The position numbers and the translations under genes were made by a program. Below, in pieces: positions 1 to 7,858 of a DNA stretch of 57,359 nucleotides; positions within the stretch are counted from its first letter, which is position 1, and every line of letters starts with the position of its first letter. The DNA is from Nanobdellota archaeon (GTDB lineage: Archaea > Nanoarchaeota > Nanoarchaeia > Parvarchaeales > Parvarchaeaceae), in assembly GCA_021852135.1 (NCBI GenBank), contig JAJZOB010000018.1:1-57359 (forward strand), in the 5' to 3' direction. The notes under the pieces are model-generated. The model did not search any database. It saw nothing but the letters and a program-made list of their open reading frames with translations, and was not told the origin of the DNA.

Positions 1-2
1 GT

Positions 3-104
3 TCGTTTAGTAAAATAAGTGAAGATGAATACAAAAAGATGAAGGCGCAAATAGAAGCTAAAAGACAACAGCTTGACACGTTATTTGATCTAGTGAACGG
101 ATGA
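3..104 (+). CDS. C-terminal end of an unidentified protein (5' part outside window)
   Basis: An open frame enters from the left edge and stops with TGA at 102-104, giving 33 residues that end in DTLFDLVNG. The piece is charged and helix-like, rich in Lys, Glu and Gln. No family can be assigned from so short a tail. It runs toward the ribosomal protein operon on the other strand, and a hairpin with a T-run follows, as expected at a gene end. A chance open frame is possible but the composition looks coding. Confidence 0.45.
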   Translation, partial: SFSKISEDEYKKMKAQIEAKRQQLDTLFDLVNG

Positions 105-122
105 AAATTAAGACTTCCAGAT

Positions 123-147
123 AGACTTTGTTATTAGTCTTATTTTT
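123..147 (+). terminator. possible hairpin/U-tract terminator between convergent genes
   Basis: The arms AGACT (123-127) and AGTCT (136-140) can pair around an 8-base loop, followed by TATTTTT. It lies just after the partial plus-strand gene and before the end of the L29 gene on the other strand. Archaeal termination relies mainly on U-tracts, so the T-run may matter more than the 5-bp stem. Confidence 0.3.
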
Positions 148-184
148 AAAGAGCATTAGACTATAAGATATCTAACAAAAGGAT

Positions 185-361
185 TCAAGCTTTAGACGAT
201 TTTGTAGATAGCTCTTTCTTTCTAAGCTCATTCTTTAGCTGAGCAACTTTCTTCTTCAAATGCCTGTACTTACCAGCATCAGCTGGCTGGAGCCCCTGCG
301 TCTTCTTTATGTTCATTTTCAGAAGTTCCATTTCCAAGTCCTTCAGATTCTCTTCCATCAT
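185..361 (-). CDS. rpl29: 50S ribosomal protein L29 (uL29), overlapping the S3 gene
   Basis: The 58-residue product has the uL29 layout: a first helix with LEMELLKMNIKK, a polar turn, then a second basic helix with KYRHLKKKVAQLKNELRKKE. The frame opens directly after an in-frame TAA with two adjacent ATGs (361 and 358). A GGAGGAG ribosome binding site lies about 9-11 bases upstream (371-377), inside S3. L29 follows S3 in the usual archaeal gene order. The unusual point is that 83 bases (279-361) are shared with S3 in another frame, so the L29 N-terminal half and the S3 tail use the same DNA. Identity rests on motif, size and position. Confidence 0.8.
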   Translation of the reverse strand: MMEENLKDLEMELLKMNIKKTQGLQPADAGKYRHLKKKVAQLKNELRKKELSTKSSKA

Positions 362-950
362 TTATTTTTACTCCTCCAATATTTTCAGTAGGCACTACTA
401 TTGTAACTTTTATGCCTATTGAGCCTCTTTTAAGCACTAATTGTTTTTTTGCACTCCTAACGCCGAAAAACTCCACTTGCCCGGTTTTTGGCATTACACT
501 ACCGGTAGGCCTAAATTTAAAGTGGGCAGCCCTCTCTTTTATTACCCCGCCTATCTCTATTTCTACTCCTTTTGCCCCTGCGGCCATTATACTGTCCATA
601 GCTTTGTGGGCTACTACCTTATATTTCATAGGCCCGTATTTGGCTATTTTAAAAGCTATAGAATCTGCGACTATAGCAGGATCCAAATTAGGGTTATCAG
701 AGCTTTCAACTTCTATTCTTGGAGATTCTTGATTAAAGTACTCTCCTAATTCCTTTGAACTTTCCCTTAGTATTTGATTCGCTCTTGTTATTATCGCACC
801 TGGCTTCGGCGTTTTTATGACTATTTTCATGCCCAGGGGAGTTTTTTCTATTCGTATATCACTTATTCCAAATCTAACGAACTTCTTGAATAGGTATTCG
901 CGTGCTGTCTCATCATTAACTTTATTTGCAATTATTTTCTTAGGTAACAT
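279..950 (-). CDS. rps3: 30S ribosomal protein S3 (uS3)
   Basis: The 223-residue protein of the small-subunit mRNA entry site matches archaeal S3. It has an N-terminal KH domain (about residues 15-95) and a C-terminal S3 domain with GAKGVEIEIGGVIKERAAHFKFRPTGSVMPKTGQVEFFGVRSA split across about 128-170. It starts 1 base after the L22 stop, so the two are likely translated together. The last 26 or so residues are low-complexity and acidic (for example RESEGLGNGTSENEHKEDAG). They are encoded by DNA that also encodes the start of L29 in another frame, so this tail may be constrained by L29 rather than by S3 function. Confidence 0.96.
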   Translation of the reverse strand: MLPKKIIANKVNDETAREYLFKKFVRFGISDIRIEKTPLGMKIVIKTPKPGAIITRANQILRESSKELGEYFNQESPRIEVESSDNPNLDPAIVADSIAFKIAKYGPMKYKVVAHKAMDSIMAAGAKGVEIEIGGVIKERAAHFKFRPTGSVMPKTGQVEFFGVRSAKKQLVLKRGSIGIKVTIVVPTENIGGVKINDGRESEGLGNGTSENEHKEDAGAPAS

Positions 951-951
951 T

Positions 952-1536
952 TTACTTCTCCGCTTTTAAATCATTGTTTTCTGTGCTTTTATTACTTTCC
1001 TGCGATGTTTGTTTTTCTTGCTTCTCATCAGTAATTTCGAGATTTTCTTCATTTTTAGGCTCTTTGACTGGTTCTACATCTGTAGGACTTTTTTCTACTT
1101 TGTCATCGGCGACCTGCTTCTTTTCAGGCATTTTTCTCTCCTGATCTACTAATGAATAAATAGTTAAATTAGTTCGCTTACCATGTCTATAAACTGTCCC
1201 ACTTGAAAACCGTGGGTAACCTCCTCTCCCAAGAGAGTAACTGCTTACAACTATCTTTGACTCATCAAATCCCATATTCTTTGCATTTGCTTTTAGCTCT
1301 CCCAACATAGAAATAACCTGTTTTGTGGCTTTCTGCGGATAACCTGCAGGTACGCCGTGTTTATGACCTTTGCTGGAATATTTTTTAAAAGGGATATATT
1401 CCTGCTTTTTCAGTACTTTTTTTAGTAAGACATCGGCCTTTGCGATTTGCTTGCCTTTTACAGCTTCCATTATTTCATGAGTATGCTTCAATGATATTGG
1501 CATCCCTTCTCTTTTAACCTGTAATTTAGTTACCAT
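952..1536 (-). CDS. rpl22: 50S ribosomal protein L22 (uL22) with charged C-terminal extension
   Basis: Residues about 1-140 are a normal archaeal uL22 core: MPISLKHTHEIMEAVKGK near the start, KYSSKGHKHGVPAGYPQKA in the middle, and the beta-hairpin end around SSGTVYRHGKRTNLTIY. uL22 lines the peptide exit tunnel. The protein is 194 residues long because of a tail of about 55 residues rich in Glu, Lys, Asp and Gln, beginning near residue 138. It lies between S19 and S3 in the conserved order, with gaps of 1-2 bases. The ATG at 1536 is preferred; the internal MPISLK start would remove little. Confidence 0.95.
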   Translation of the reverse strand: MVTKLQVKREGMPISLKHTHEIMEAVKGKQIAKADVLLKKVLKKQEYIPFKKYSSKGHKHGVPAGYPQKATKQVISMLGELKANAKNMGFDESKIVVSSYSLGRGGYPRFSSGTVYRHGKRTNLTIYSLVDQERKMPEKKQVADDKVEKSPTDVEPVKEPKNEENLEITDEKQEKQTSQESNKSTENNDLKAEK

Positions 1537-1538
1537 AT

Positions 1539-1925
1539 TTACTTAATAGGCACAAATCCGCTCGAACGTGTAGCTTTCATACCTGGGGAACCGTGCTTTA
1601 CTTGTTTGGTAGTAAGCGCAAACTCGCCAAGACGATGAAATACCATTGAAGGCTTTATTTCAATTGGCACAAATTCCTTGCCATTGTATACATGTACAGT
1701 TAGTCCTACAAAGTCGGGTAGAATAAACATTTCTCTCATGTGAGTTTTGATAGTTTTTGATTTTGCTACCTTTTTCTTTAGGTTTATTAAAAATGTCTTT
1801 TCTTCGGGAGAAAACCCTCTTTTGATAGCCCTCCTGAAATCAGCATTGGCTATCTTCATAAGCTCCTCATTTGACATCTTTTTAAGGTCATCTATGCTCT
1901 TACCTCTAAACTTATATTCTTCCAT
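1539..1925 (-). CDS. rps19: 30S ribosomal protein S19 (uS19)
   Basis: The 128-residue protein has the archaeal uS19 hallmarks: the N-terminal segment EYKFRGKSIDDLKKMS, the central IKTHMREMFILPDFVGLTVHVYNGKEFVPIEI, and the C-terminal HRLGEFALTTKQVKHGSPG (given here in parts). It binds the 16S rRNA head of the small subunit. The gene starts within the L2 stop (TAATG, one-base overlap) and ends 2 bases before L22, so it is a translationally coupled operon member. Length and motifs are standard. Confidence 0.96.
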   Translation of the reverse strand: MEEYKFRGKSIDDLKKMSNEELMKIANADFRRAIKRGFSPEEKTFLINLKKKVAKSKTIKTHMREMFILPDFVGLTVHVYNGKEFVPIEIKPSMVFHRLGEFALTTKQVKHGSPGMKATRSSGFVPIK

Positions 1926-2626
1926 TATCTTACTCCCGTCCTCTTAGGGGCGATAGATCCTACCTTTGCACCAGGAGGCGAATTTCTAGCGGAGCTTTTA
2001 GATTTGTGCTGGGTACTTCTTCTTTTACCTCCAAATTTATGTTCGTAAGCATTCATTGCAACTGCCGCATTCATAGGCCAATATCTGCCTCTAGCTTTTA
2101 TAAGATGATATTTGTTACCTGCCTTGTAAAATGGTTTTTCCTTTCTTCCGGCATTGGCTATTTTACCTATTATTGCTCTGCAATCCTTCTTAAGCCTAAG
2201 TATCTTTCCACTTGAAAGCGAGATCGCTACTTCATTACCCGTGTTCTCCATTATTCTTGCGCTATTTCCGCCTGCCCTTATCAATTTACCGCCGTCGCCA
2301 GCCTTCAACTCTATATCGTATACTATAGTTCCTGTAGGTATATCTCCTAATCTTAAAACGGACCCCTCTTTTATGCTATCGGATTTCATATACTGTATTA
2401 TCATGCCTTCGTACGCCCCAACGAACGCCGGCAAAAATGCCTTTAAGCCGTTTTCGAATTTCAACTCCATGAGTGGCGCTGTCCTGTAAGGATCGTGAAT
2501 AAGTTTTAAAATCCTTGCATTCATAGGGTCAGTTGAATTTGGAAGTTTTACTTTCCCTATTGCCTTGAAATCATTGACTCTAAAAACCCTGCTTTTTCCT
2601 CTTCGTCTTGACCTTGGTACTTTCAT
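1925..2626 (-). CDS. rpl2: 50S ribosomal protein L2 (uL2)
   Basis: A 233-residue archaeal uL2, the large-subunit protein near the peptidyl transferase centre. Visible hallmarks are the basic N-terminus VPRSRRRGKSRVFRV, the core GDIPTGTIVYDIELKAGDGGKLIRAGG, and the C-terminal GRYWPMNAAVAMNAYEHKFGGK region with the conserved VAMN-type loop (here AVAMNAYEH; the usual archaeal form is GVAMNPVDH). It is the first gene of this transcription unit, with a TATA-like box about 40 bases upstream. In many archaea L3, L4 and L23 precede L2; here a divergent unrelated gene does, so the cluster is broken at this point. Confidence 0.96.
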   Translation of the reverse strand: MKVPRSRRRGKSRVFRVNDFKAIGKVKLPNSTDPMNARILKLIHDPYRTAPLMELKFENGLKAFLPAFVGAYEGMIIQYMKSDSIKEGSVLRLGDIPTGTIVYDIELKAGDGGKLIRAGGNSARIMENTGNEVAISLSSGKILRLKKDCRAIIGKIANAGRKEKPFYKAGNKYHLIKARGRYWPMNAAVAMNAYEHKFGGKRRSTQHKSKSSARNSPPGAKVGSIAPKRTGVR

Positions 2627-2662
2627 AATTATCGAAATTATACTCTACTTATGTTTTTTACC

Positions 2663-2673
2663 TTTATATATAT
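2663..2673 (-). promoter_or_regulatory. TATA box of the ribosomal protein operon
   Basis: On the minus strand the run ATATATATAAA precedes the L2 start codon by about 37-47 bases. With the usual archaeal spacing of about 26 bases the transcript would begin near 2642, leaving a leader of roughly 15 bases. It sits in the 103-bp divergent gap between L2 and the plus-strand gene at 2730. Confidence 0.5.
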
Positions 2674-2729
2674 TTTGCCTTAAATAAAAACAAAACCTAA
2701 TAAAGGTTAAGGTATTTTATTCTTTAATA

Positions 2730-3383
2730 ATGAAAAATAATGCATTAAAGCTTTTCGGAAGCGAAATAATCAAAGAATCTGCACGTTTTGATAGGCTGTG
2801 CAAAACGGGCAAAAGGTGGGGAGGAAAAGCAATTTTAATAGTACTTGATGCATGCTTAGACAGCACTGGTCTAAATTATTTTACTGTGGTTGTACCTAAA
2901 GTCAAGTATTTCCGTGAAAAATACGTGAAAACAGGAATTGCACCGAAATGTAGCGATTTCGGTAAAATAAAGAATAAAGAACTTCTTTTTATGTTTAAAA
3001 ATAAAAGAGTGTGGGAAGCAATGAAAAAAATTTGCAGAATTGTATCTGAAAGAAATGATGAAGAAAATGAGATAAAGAGTTTAAAAAAATGGGCCAAAAA
3101 TGCTGACCCATTCAATTTTAAAAAGGATGAGATAGGAAGGATAAGGGGAGTTGGGATAAACACCTTCCAATACCTCAGAATTCAAAGCGGAGTAGACACG
3201 ATAATGCCTGATAAAGTCATAATGAACTGGATAAACAGAAATTTTAAACCTATTAAAACGCCTTATGACTGTATACTAGAAGGCGAAAGACTAAGTAATA
3301 TTTACAATGTTAGCCAAACTCAGCTTTGCTGGGCGATATGGATAAAGGAAAGCAATGAATTAAACCGAATAAAAGTCGAATAA
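2730..3383 (+). CDS. helix-hairpin-helix protein, possibly DNA-glycosylase-like
   Basis: A 217-residue protein. The segment GRIRGVGINTFQYLRIQSGV at about residues 137-156, followed by DTIMPD, resembles the helix-hairpin-helix and following Pro-Asp region of HhH-GPD base-excision glycosylases (pattern LxGVGxxTAxxxL...xxVPD). If so the Asp in TIMPD would sit at the catalytic position. No iron-sulfur cysteine cluster is seen at the C-terminus. The rest is not recognisable, so assignment to a specific glycosylase is not possible. It stands alone, divergent from L2, with its own upstream region; the next gene is 34 bases away. Confidence 0.5.
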   Translation: MKNNALKLFGSEIIKESARFDRLCKTGKRWGGKAILIVLDACLDSTGLNYFTVVVPKVKYFREKYVKTGIAPKCSDFGKIKNKELLFMFKNKRVWEAMKKICRIVSERNDEENEIKSLKKWAKNADPFNFKKDEIGRIRGVGINTFQYLRIQSGVDTIMPDKVIMNWINRNFKPIKTPYDCILEGERLSNIYNVSQTQLCWAIWIKESNELNRIKVE

Positions 3384-3417
3384 AAACATATATAAAATAG
3401 TAAAAACTTTTTCTTTT

Positions 3418-3696
3418 ATGGATATAAACAAAATTAATTTCATAAAAAAATCATTTATTAGTTTTGACGGAAATACTGAAAAACTCATGATATACAGGGA
3501 GGCGGGAGAGGAAGACTTCCACTTTGTATTTAAATGCCCAAAGTGTGGGGAAGAAAATGATTTTAAATCTAAGCTAAAGATAGAAAAAGGTAAAGAAAAG
3601 GGAAAAATGAAAGAGAGATATGTTTTTGAGTGCAGCAAATGCCTCCAAGTCTATTCTGTAGAACGGCTAAAGCCCCCACATGCGCGCTCTAAATAG
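3418..3696 (+). CDS. small zinc-ribbon protein
   Basis: A 92-residue protein with two CxxC knuckles, CPKCGEEND (about residue 40) and CSKCLQVY (about residue 73), separated by a Lys/Glu-rich linker. This is a zinc-ribbon arrangement, but the partner or nucleic acid it binds is unknown. A TATA-like ATATATAAAA lies about 26 bases before the ATG, which suggests a leaderless transcript. The stop codon is one base before the likely KsgA start, so the two are probably co-transcribed and may act in the same process. Confidence 0.65.
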   Translation: MDINKINFIKKSFISFDGNTEKLMIYREAGEEDFHFVFKCPKCGEENDFKSKLKIEKGKEKGKMKERYVFECSKCLQVYSVERLKPPHARSK

Positions 3697-3697
3697 T

Positions 3698-4498
3698 ATG
3701 AGCCAGTTAAAGGATACAACAATTAAACTGGTTGATGATTACAAAATAAAAAGTAATAATGAAAACGGGCAAAATTTTCTAATAGACGAAAACGTGCTTA
3801 CGCATGAAATAAATGAAGCAAAGTTAAAGCCTTCCGACATAGTTTTGGATATAGGTGCTGGATTCGGAAGCATAGAAAGTATAGTAAGTAGACAATGCAA
3901 AGTAATTGCAATAGAAAAGGAAATAAAATGTTATTCTTATCTTATTGACAAGTATGAAATAGACCCAAATGTTCAGATAATAAACGCAGATGCCCTGGAG
4001 ATTATATATCCCAGGTTCAATAAGATTATATCTAATCCGCCGTACAATATTGCGGATAGAATAATTGATAAACTTTCTTTTTATGACTTTGAAACGGGGA
4101 TAATGATACTGCCCAATACAATAGCAAAACAATTCGTTTCGAAGGAAAACGATACTAAGTTCTCAGCGATCCAAAAAATATTTTTTGATTTTATTGATTT
4201 GGGGGAAATAAAAAAAGAATCATTTTACCCTGTGCCTAGAGTCACCAGCAGGATGATACAGATCACAAAAAAGCAAGATGACATATCTCAAGAGATATTT
4301 AAAAGAAAAGAAATGCTGCTTAAAAACGCATTTATGAATGGAATAATTGCACTAAATTACAAAACAAAAAAAGAGAGCAAAAAATCATTTGAAGGGCTTC
4401 CGGATATGATTAAGTTATTTGGTAACAAACAAGTAAAAGAGTTGAAATTAAATGAAATAACAGAGATAACAAAATACTTGAAAGATCAAGTTTTCTGA
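3698..4498 (+). CDS. rsmA: 16S rRNA dimethyladenosine transferase KsgA/Dim1
   Basis: A class I SAM methyltransferase expected to dimethylate two adjacent adenines near the 3' end of 16S rRNA. In the 266-residue product, GQNFLIDENVL matches the KsgA N-terminal signature, VLDIGAGFGSIE is the SAM-binding motif, and NPPYNI is the catalytic NPPY motif. The helical C-terminal domain follows. The ATG at 3698 is chosen because it sits directly after the previous stop; an in-frame ATG at 3680 would overlap that gene. The 3' end overlaps the convergent smc gene by 13 bases. Confidence 0.95.
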   Translation: MSQLKDTTIKLVDDYKIKSNNENGQNFLIDENVLTHEINEAKLKPSDIVLDIGAGFGSIESIVSRQCKVIAIEKEIKCYSYLIDKYEIDPNVQIINADALEIIYPRFNKIISNPPYNIADRIIDKLSFYDFETGIMILPNTIAKQFVSKENDTKFSAIQKIFFDFIDLGEIKKESFYPVPRVTSRMIQITKKQDDISQEIFKRKEMLLKNAFMNGIIALNYKTKKESKKSFEGLPDMIKLFGNKQVKELKLNEITEITKYLKDQVF

Positions 4499-7400
4499 TC
4501 TGGCATTTTTACGCTTACAACCCTGCTTATACCCTCGTCATTCATAGTTACCCCGTAAATTACATCTGCATTTATAAGCGTAGTTTCATTGTGGGAGATT
4601 ATTATAAACTGGGATGAAGCAGAATAAGCTTTAACAAGCGCAGAGAAATTACCTGCATTTATTGCATCCAAAGCGGCATCCACCTCATCTAATACATAAA
4701 ATACCGCTTCTGTGTATTTAGATAAGGCCATTATTAAAGATATTGCAAGAACGGACAGCTCTCCCCCACTCAATCCTCTTATATTTCTTACCTTCTTATT
4801 TGGAAGTTCTACAGAAATATCTAAGCCGGATGAGAAAACGTTACTTGGATCGTCTGGAACTAGCTCCGCTTTTCCTTTTGTAATAGAATTAAAGACCTTC
4901 GTGAATATAGAATTTATATCCGAAAGAGTCTTCATAAAAGACTCCAATTTCTTCTGCTCTATTTCGGTTATAACTGAAAGTATCCTACTTTTTTCATCAT
5001 TTAGTTTTTCCAATTTAATATTAAACTCTTCGTACTGCTTCTGCGTCTCTATAAACGTCTTAAGGGCGAGTTCATTTATAGGTCCAAACGAGTTTATCTT
5101 TGAATTAAGGGAGTTTAGCTCTTTGCTTATCTTTTCAATTGTTTCTCCATCTTCTGGTTTTATACCTTCTATTTTGTACTTATTGTATTCTTCTTCTGCC
5201 GTTTCGAATTTGACTCTTAACCCTGCTTCTTTTACCTTTAAAGTGTTTAATTCTTCTGCAACTTTCTGAGAATTACCGTATGTTTCTTCCCTTTTTTTCT
5301 GGATATCGTTAAGCTCACTTAAAAGTTCAGTTCTTCTCTTTCTTAGCATGTTTAGACTGTTTGACTTACTTGAAAGTTCCTTTCTTGCCTGTTCATAATT
5401 TTCCTGAGTGTTCTTTATTAAATTTTCAACGTCTTCTATTTCTTTTTCAAATTTACTGCGTTCCTTACTAAGCTGTGAAAACCTCTTTTCCAAGTTGCTA
5501 GTCTCCGACATTAAAACGGCAGAGAGTTTATTGCCAGAAGTTGCAACTTTTACATGAAGATCATTCACTTCTCTTTCAAGAGTTTCTATCTCTTTTTTAT
5601 GGTCTATTATATCTGGTTTATTCTTTTCTAACTCCCCTAATTTTGACTTTAGACCTAAATTTTCATTTTCAAGGTCCCTTACTCTATTAGATATTTCTGA
5701 TTCTGTGCCAGTAAATTTAGACTTTTCATGCAAAAGCTTAGAAATTTTGTCGTTTATTTCATTTAATGCCTGCTGCCTGACCTTTATCTCAGTCATTAAT
5801 GAATTCAGGGTTGACTCTTTCTCTATGATCTCCTCATCATATTTCTCCTTCATCTTTGAGTGTTCAGTTACCTCGTAATTTATTTCGGTAATCTTTTTAT
5901 TTATGTTTAGTATATTAGGCATGTCAAAATGGCCGCCTGAAACCGTCCCTGTTTTTTCAAATACCGTTCCATCAGGCAAAACCATCCTATATTTATTTAT
6001 AATTTCTTTTGCGGAGGCAAAATTTTTGACAAGTACGGTGTCCCCAAATACAAAATTCATTGCCCGTGCAAATTTACTATCAAAATTCACTAAATTTATT
6101 ATGTAATCAATTATTCTTTCATCATTTATCTTCTCAAGATTATAACTACTTTTTACAACATTAAGCGGTATGAAGGTGTAAAAACCAAGTTTTTCCTTTT
6201 TAAGCTTCTCTATGCATTGCCTCGCAATTTCTTCGTTTTCTACAACTATGAAATCAACCCTCCTGCCTATAGACCTCAAAACAGGTGTAGAATACTCTTC
6301 ATTTTTTAAGGAGAAAAGCTCTGAGACAAGGCCATACAAACCAGTTATCTCCTTCCTGAGCTTATTAACTACTTCTATTGCTCTATTCTGTGAGGATAAA
6401 ACATTCCTTTGGTTAAGCAGGTTCTCCCTTAATAAGTATACGGACTCTGATTCTCTCTTTGCCTGCATTTTTAGCTTGTCTATTTCGGGTTTCAATGCAG
6501 AGAAGGATAATGTCATTTCTTTTACCGTCCGTTCTGTTTCATTTTTACTGGATTCTAGCTTTGTAAGTTCATCTTGAATCTCCGCAATTTTAGGATAATT
6601 TGCCAGAACGACCTTCTGTTCGTATATTTTCTTGTCTATGTCATATATCCTTTTTTCAAGCGCTTCCTTCGTTTTGAGGTAATTCTGCGTTTTTGATTCG
6701 CTTTCTATAAGAGAAAGCTTTTTAGAATTTAAGGAAGCGATTTTTTCTTCCAGCTTGTCCTTTTCTGCTTCCTCCTCTTTAATCTGCCGCCTAATCTCTT
6801 CCTGGGATTTTGATAGCTCTTCTATTGACAGAATGATATTATTTAGCTGTTCATTATCGTTTTTAAGCACTGCATTTAACCTTGCGAGCTCGGAGTCGAA
6901 TTCTTTTGCTTTGTTTTCAGCTTCAAGTATCTCTTTCTCCCCTTCTGATTCTGCTTTAGTGTTTATAATGTTTACTTCTTCATTTATCTTTTTGACTTTT
7001 TCATTTAATTTTACTATTTCCGATGAGAGCTCCTCGTTTCCTTTCTCTACCTCTTTTAGCTTTTCCAATATAAATTGTAATTCTGAATACGCTGAGTCTC
7101 TTTTTATCATTGACTGCTTTGAAAGAAGGGAAGCGTATCTACTTTTTAGCTCCTGGAATTCTACAGCTCTTGTCTTTTCTTTTTCTAGCTGGGCCATTAG
7201 TTTTCGCTTTTCATTTAGTACTGTATCGATTTTAGAGATGTTTTCTTCTACTTTCTTCATCTCGTTCATAGCCTTGCTTTTTTTATCTTCAAACACGCTT
7301 ATGCCAGATATGTCATTTATTAGACTTAGCCTATCCTCATTGGAAGTGCCGACTACTTCTAATATCCTTCCCTGTGGTATTATGTTAAATCCATCCTGCC

Positions 7401-7806
7401 TGAACTTTACTAGCGCTAAAATATTTAGAACCTCTTCTCGCGTGGATGCCTTTCCGTTTATTCTGTAAATGCTCTTTCCGTTTTTGTCTATTTTTCTGCT
7501 TATAGAAACTTCACTTTCTTCGATACCATGGAACTCTTTATTTGAATTATCTAGTATAACATTAACTTTTGCATGCTCGGACTGCCTGCCGCTTTTACCT
7601 CCGTTAAATATAAGATCTGTAAGTAAATCGGACCGCATCTCTTTCTTTGACGATCCTCCAAAAACAAAAAGAAGTGCATCGATTATGTTACTTTTACCTG
7701 AACCATTTGCCCCTGCTATTGCATTAAAACCATTTACAAAATCGAACTTAATGTGTCCAGCAAATGATTTAAAATTGTCTAGTTCTACTTGTTTTATATA
7801 AGTCAT
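4486..7806 (-). CDS. smc: chromosome segregation ATPase Smc
   Basis: A 1106-residue SMC protein. The N-terminal head has Walker A GANGSGKS near residue 33. Two long coiled coils (about 165-490 and 650-920) flank a hinge whose core reads VDFIVVENEEIARQCIEKL and VFGDTVLVKNFASAKEII. The C-terminal head has the signature LSGGELSVLAISLIMALS and Walker B FYVLDEVDAALD. SMC dimers entrap DNA and work with the kleisin ScpA and ScpB, whose genes lie 2-6 kb away. The ATG at 7806 is preferred over an upstream TTG. Length is slightly below the usual 1150-1190. Confidence 0.97.
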   Translation of the reverse strand: MTYIKQVELDNFKSFAGHIKFDFVNGFNAIAGANGSGKSNIIDALLFVFGGSSKKEMRSDLLTDLIFNGGKSGRQSEHAKVNVILDNSNKEFHGIEESEVSISRKIDKNGKSIYRINGKASTREEVLNILALVKFRQDGFNIIPQGRILEVVGTSNEDRLSLINDISGISVFEDKKSKAMNEMKKVEENISKIDTVLNEKRKLMAQLEKEKTRAVEFQELKSRYASLLSKQSMIKRDSAYSELQFILEKLKEVEKGNEELSSEIVKLNEKVKKINEEVNIINTKAESEGEKEILEAENKAKEFDSELARLNAVLKNDNEQLNNIILSIEELSKSQEEIRRQIKEEEAEKDKLEEKIASLNSKKLSLIESESKTQNYLKTKEALEKRIYDIDKKIYEQKVVLANYPKIAEIQDELTKLESSKNETERTVKEMTLSFSALKPEIDKLKMQAKRESESVYLLRENLLNQRNVLSSQNRAIEVVNKLRKEITGLYGLVSELFSLKNEEYSTPVLRSIGRRVDFIVVENEEIARQCIEKLKKEKLGFYTFIPLNVVKSSYNLEKINDERIIDYIINLVNFDSKFARAMNFVFGDTVLVKNFASAKEIINKYRMVLPDGTVFEKTGTVSGGHFDMPNILNINKKITEINYEVTEHSKMKEKYDEEIIEKESTLNSLMTEIKVRQQALNEINDKISKLLHEKSKFTGTESEISNRVRDLENENLGLKSKLGELEKNKPDIIDHKKEIETLEREVNDLHVKVATSGNKLSAVLMSETSNLEKRFSQLSKERSKFEKEIEDVENLIKNTQENYEQARKELSSKSNSLNMLRKRRTELLSELNDIQKKREETYGNSQKVAEELNTLKVKEAGLRVKFETAEEEYNKYKIEGIKPEDGETIEKISKELNSLNSKINSFGPINELALKTFIETQKQYEEFNIKLEKLNDEKSRILSVITEIEQKKLESFMKTLSDINSIFTKVFNSITKGKAELVPDDPSNVFSSGLDISVELPNKKVRNIRGLSGGELSVLAISLIMALSKYTEAVFYVLDEVDAALDAINAGNFSALVKAYSASSQFIIISHNETTLINADVIYGVTMNDEGISRVVSVKMPDQKT

Positions 7807-7858
7807 AGTCAACTATCTAAAAAATTTTTTAATATTAAATGCTAACTATTTTAAGCCA

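Noticed and set aside
6755..7468. A 237-codon open frame on the plus strand
   Set aside because: It is antisense to the smc coiled coil. Its Ser/Phe-rich product mirrors Glu/Lys codons on the other strand and shows no domain.
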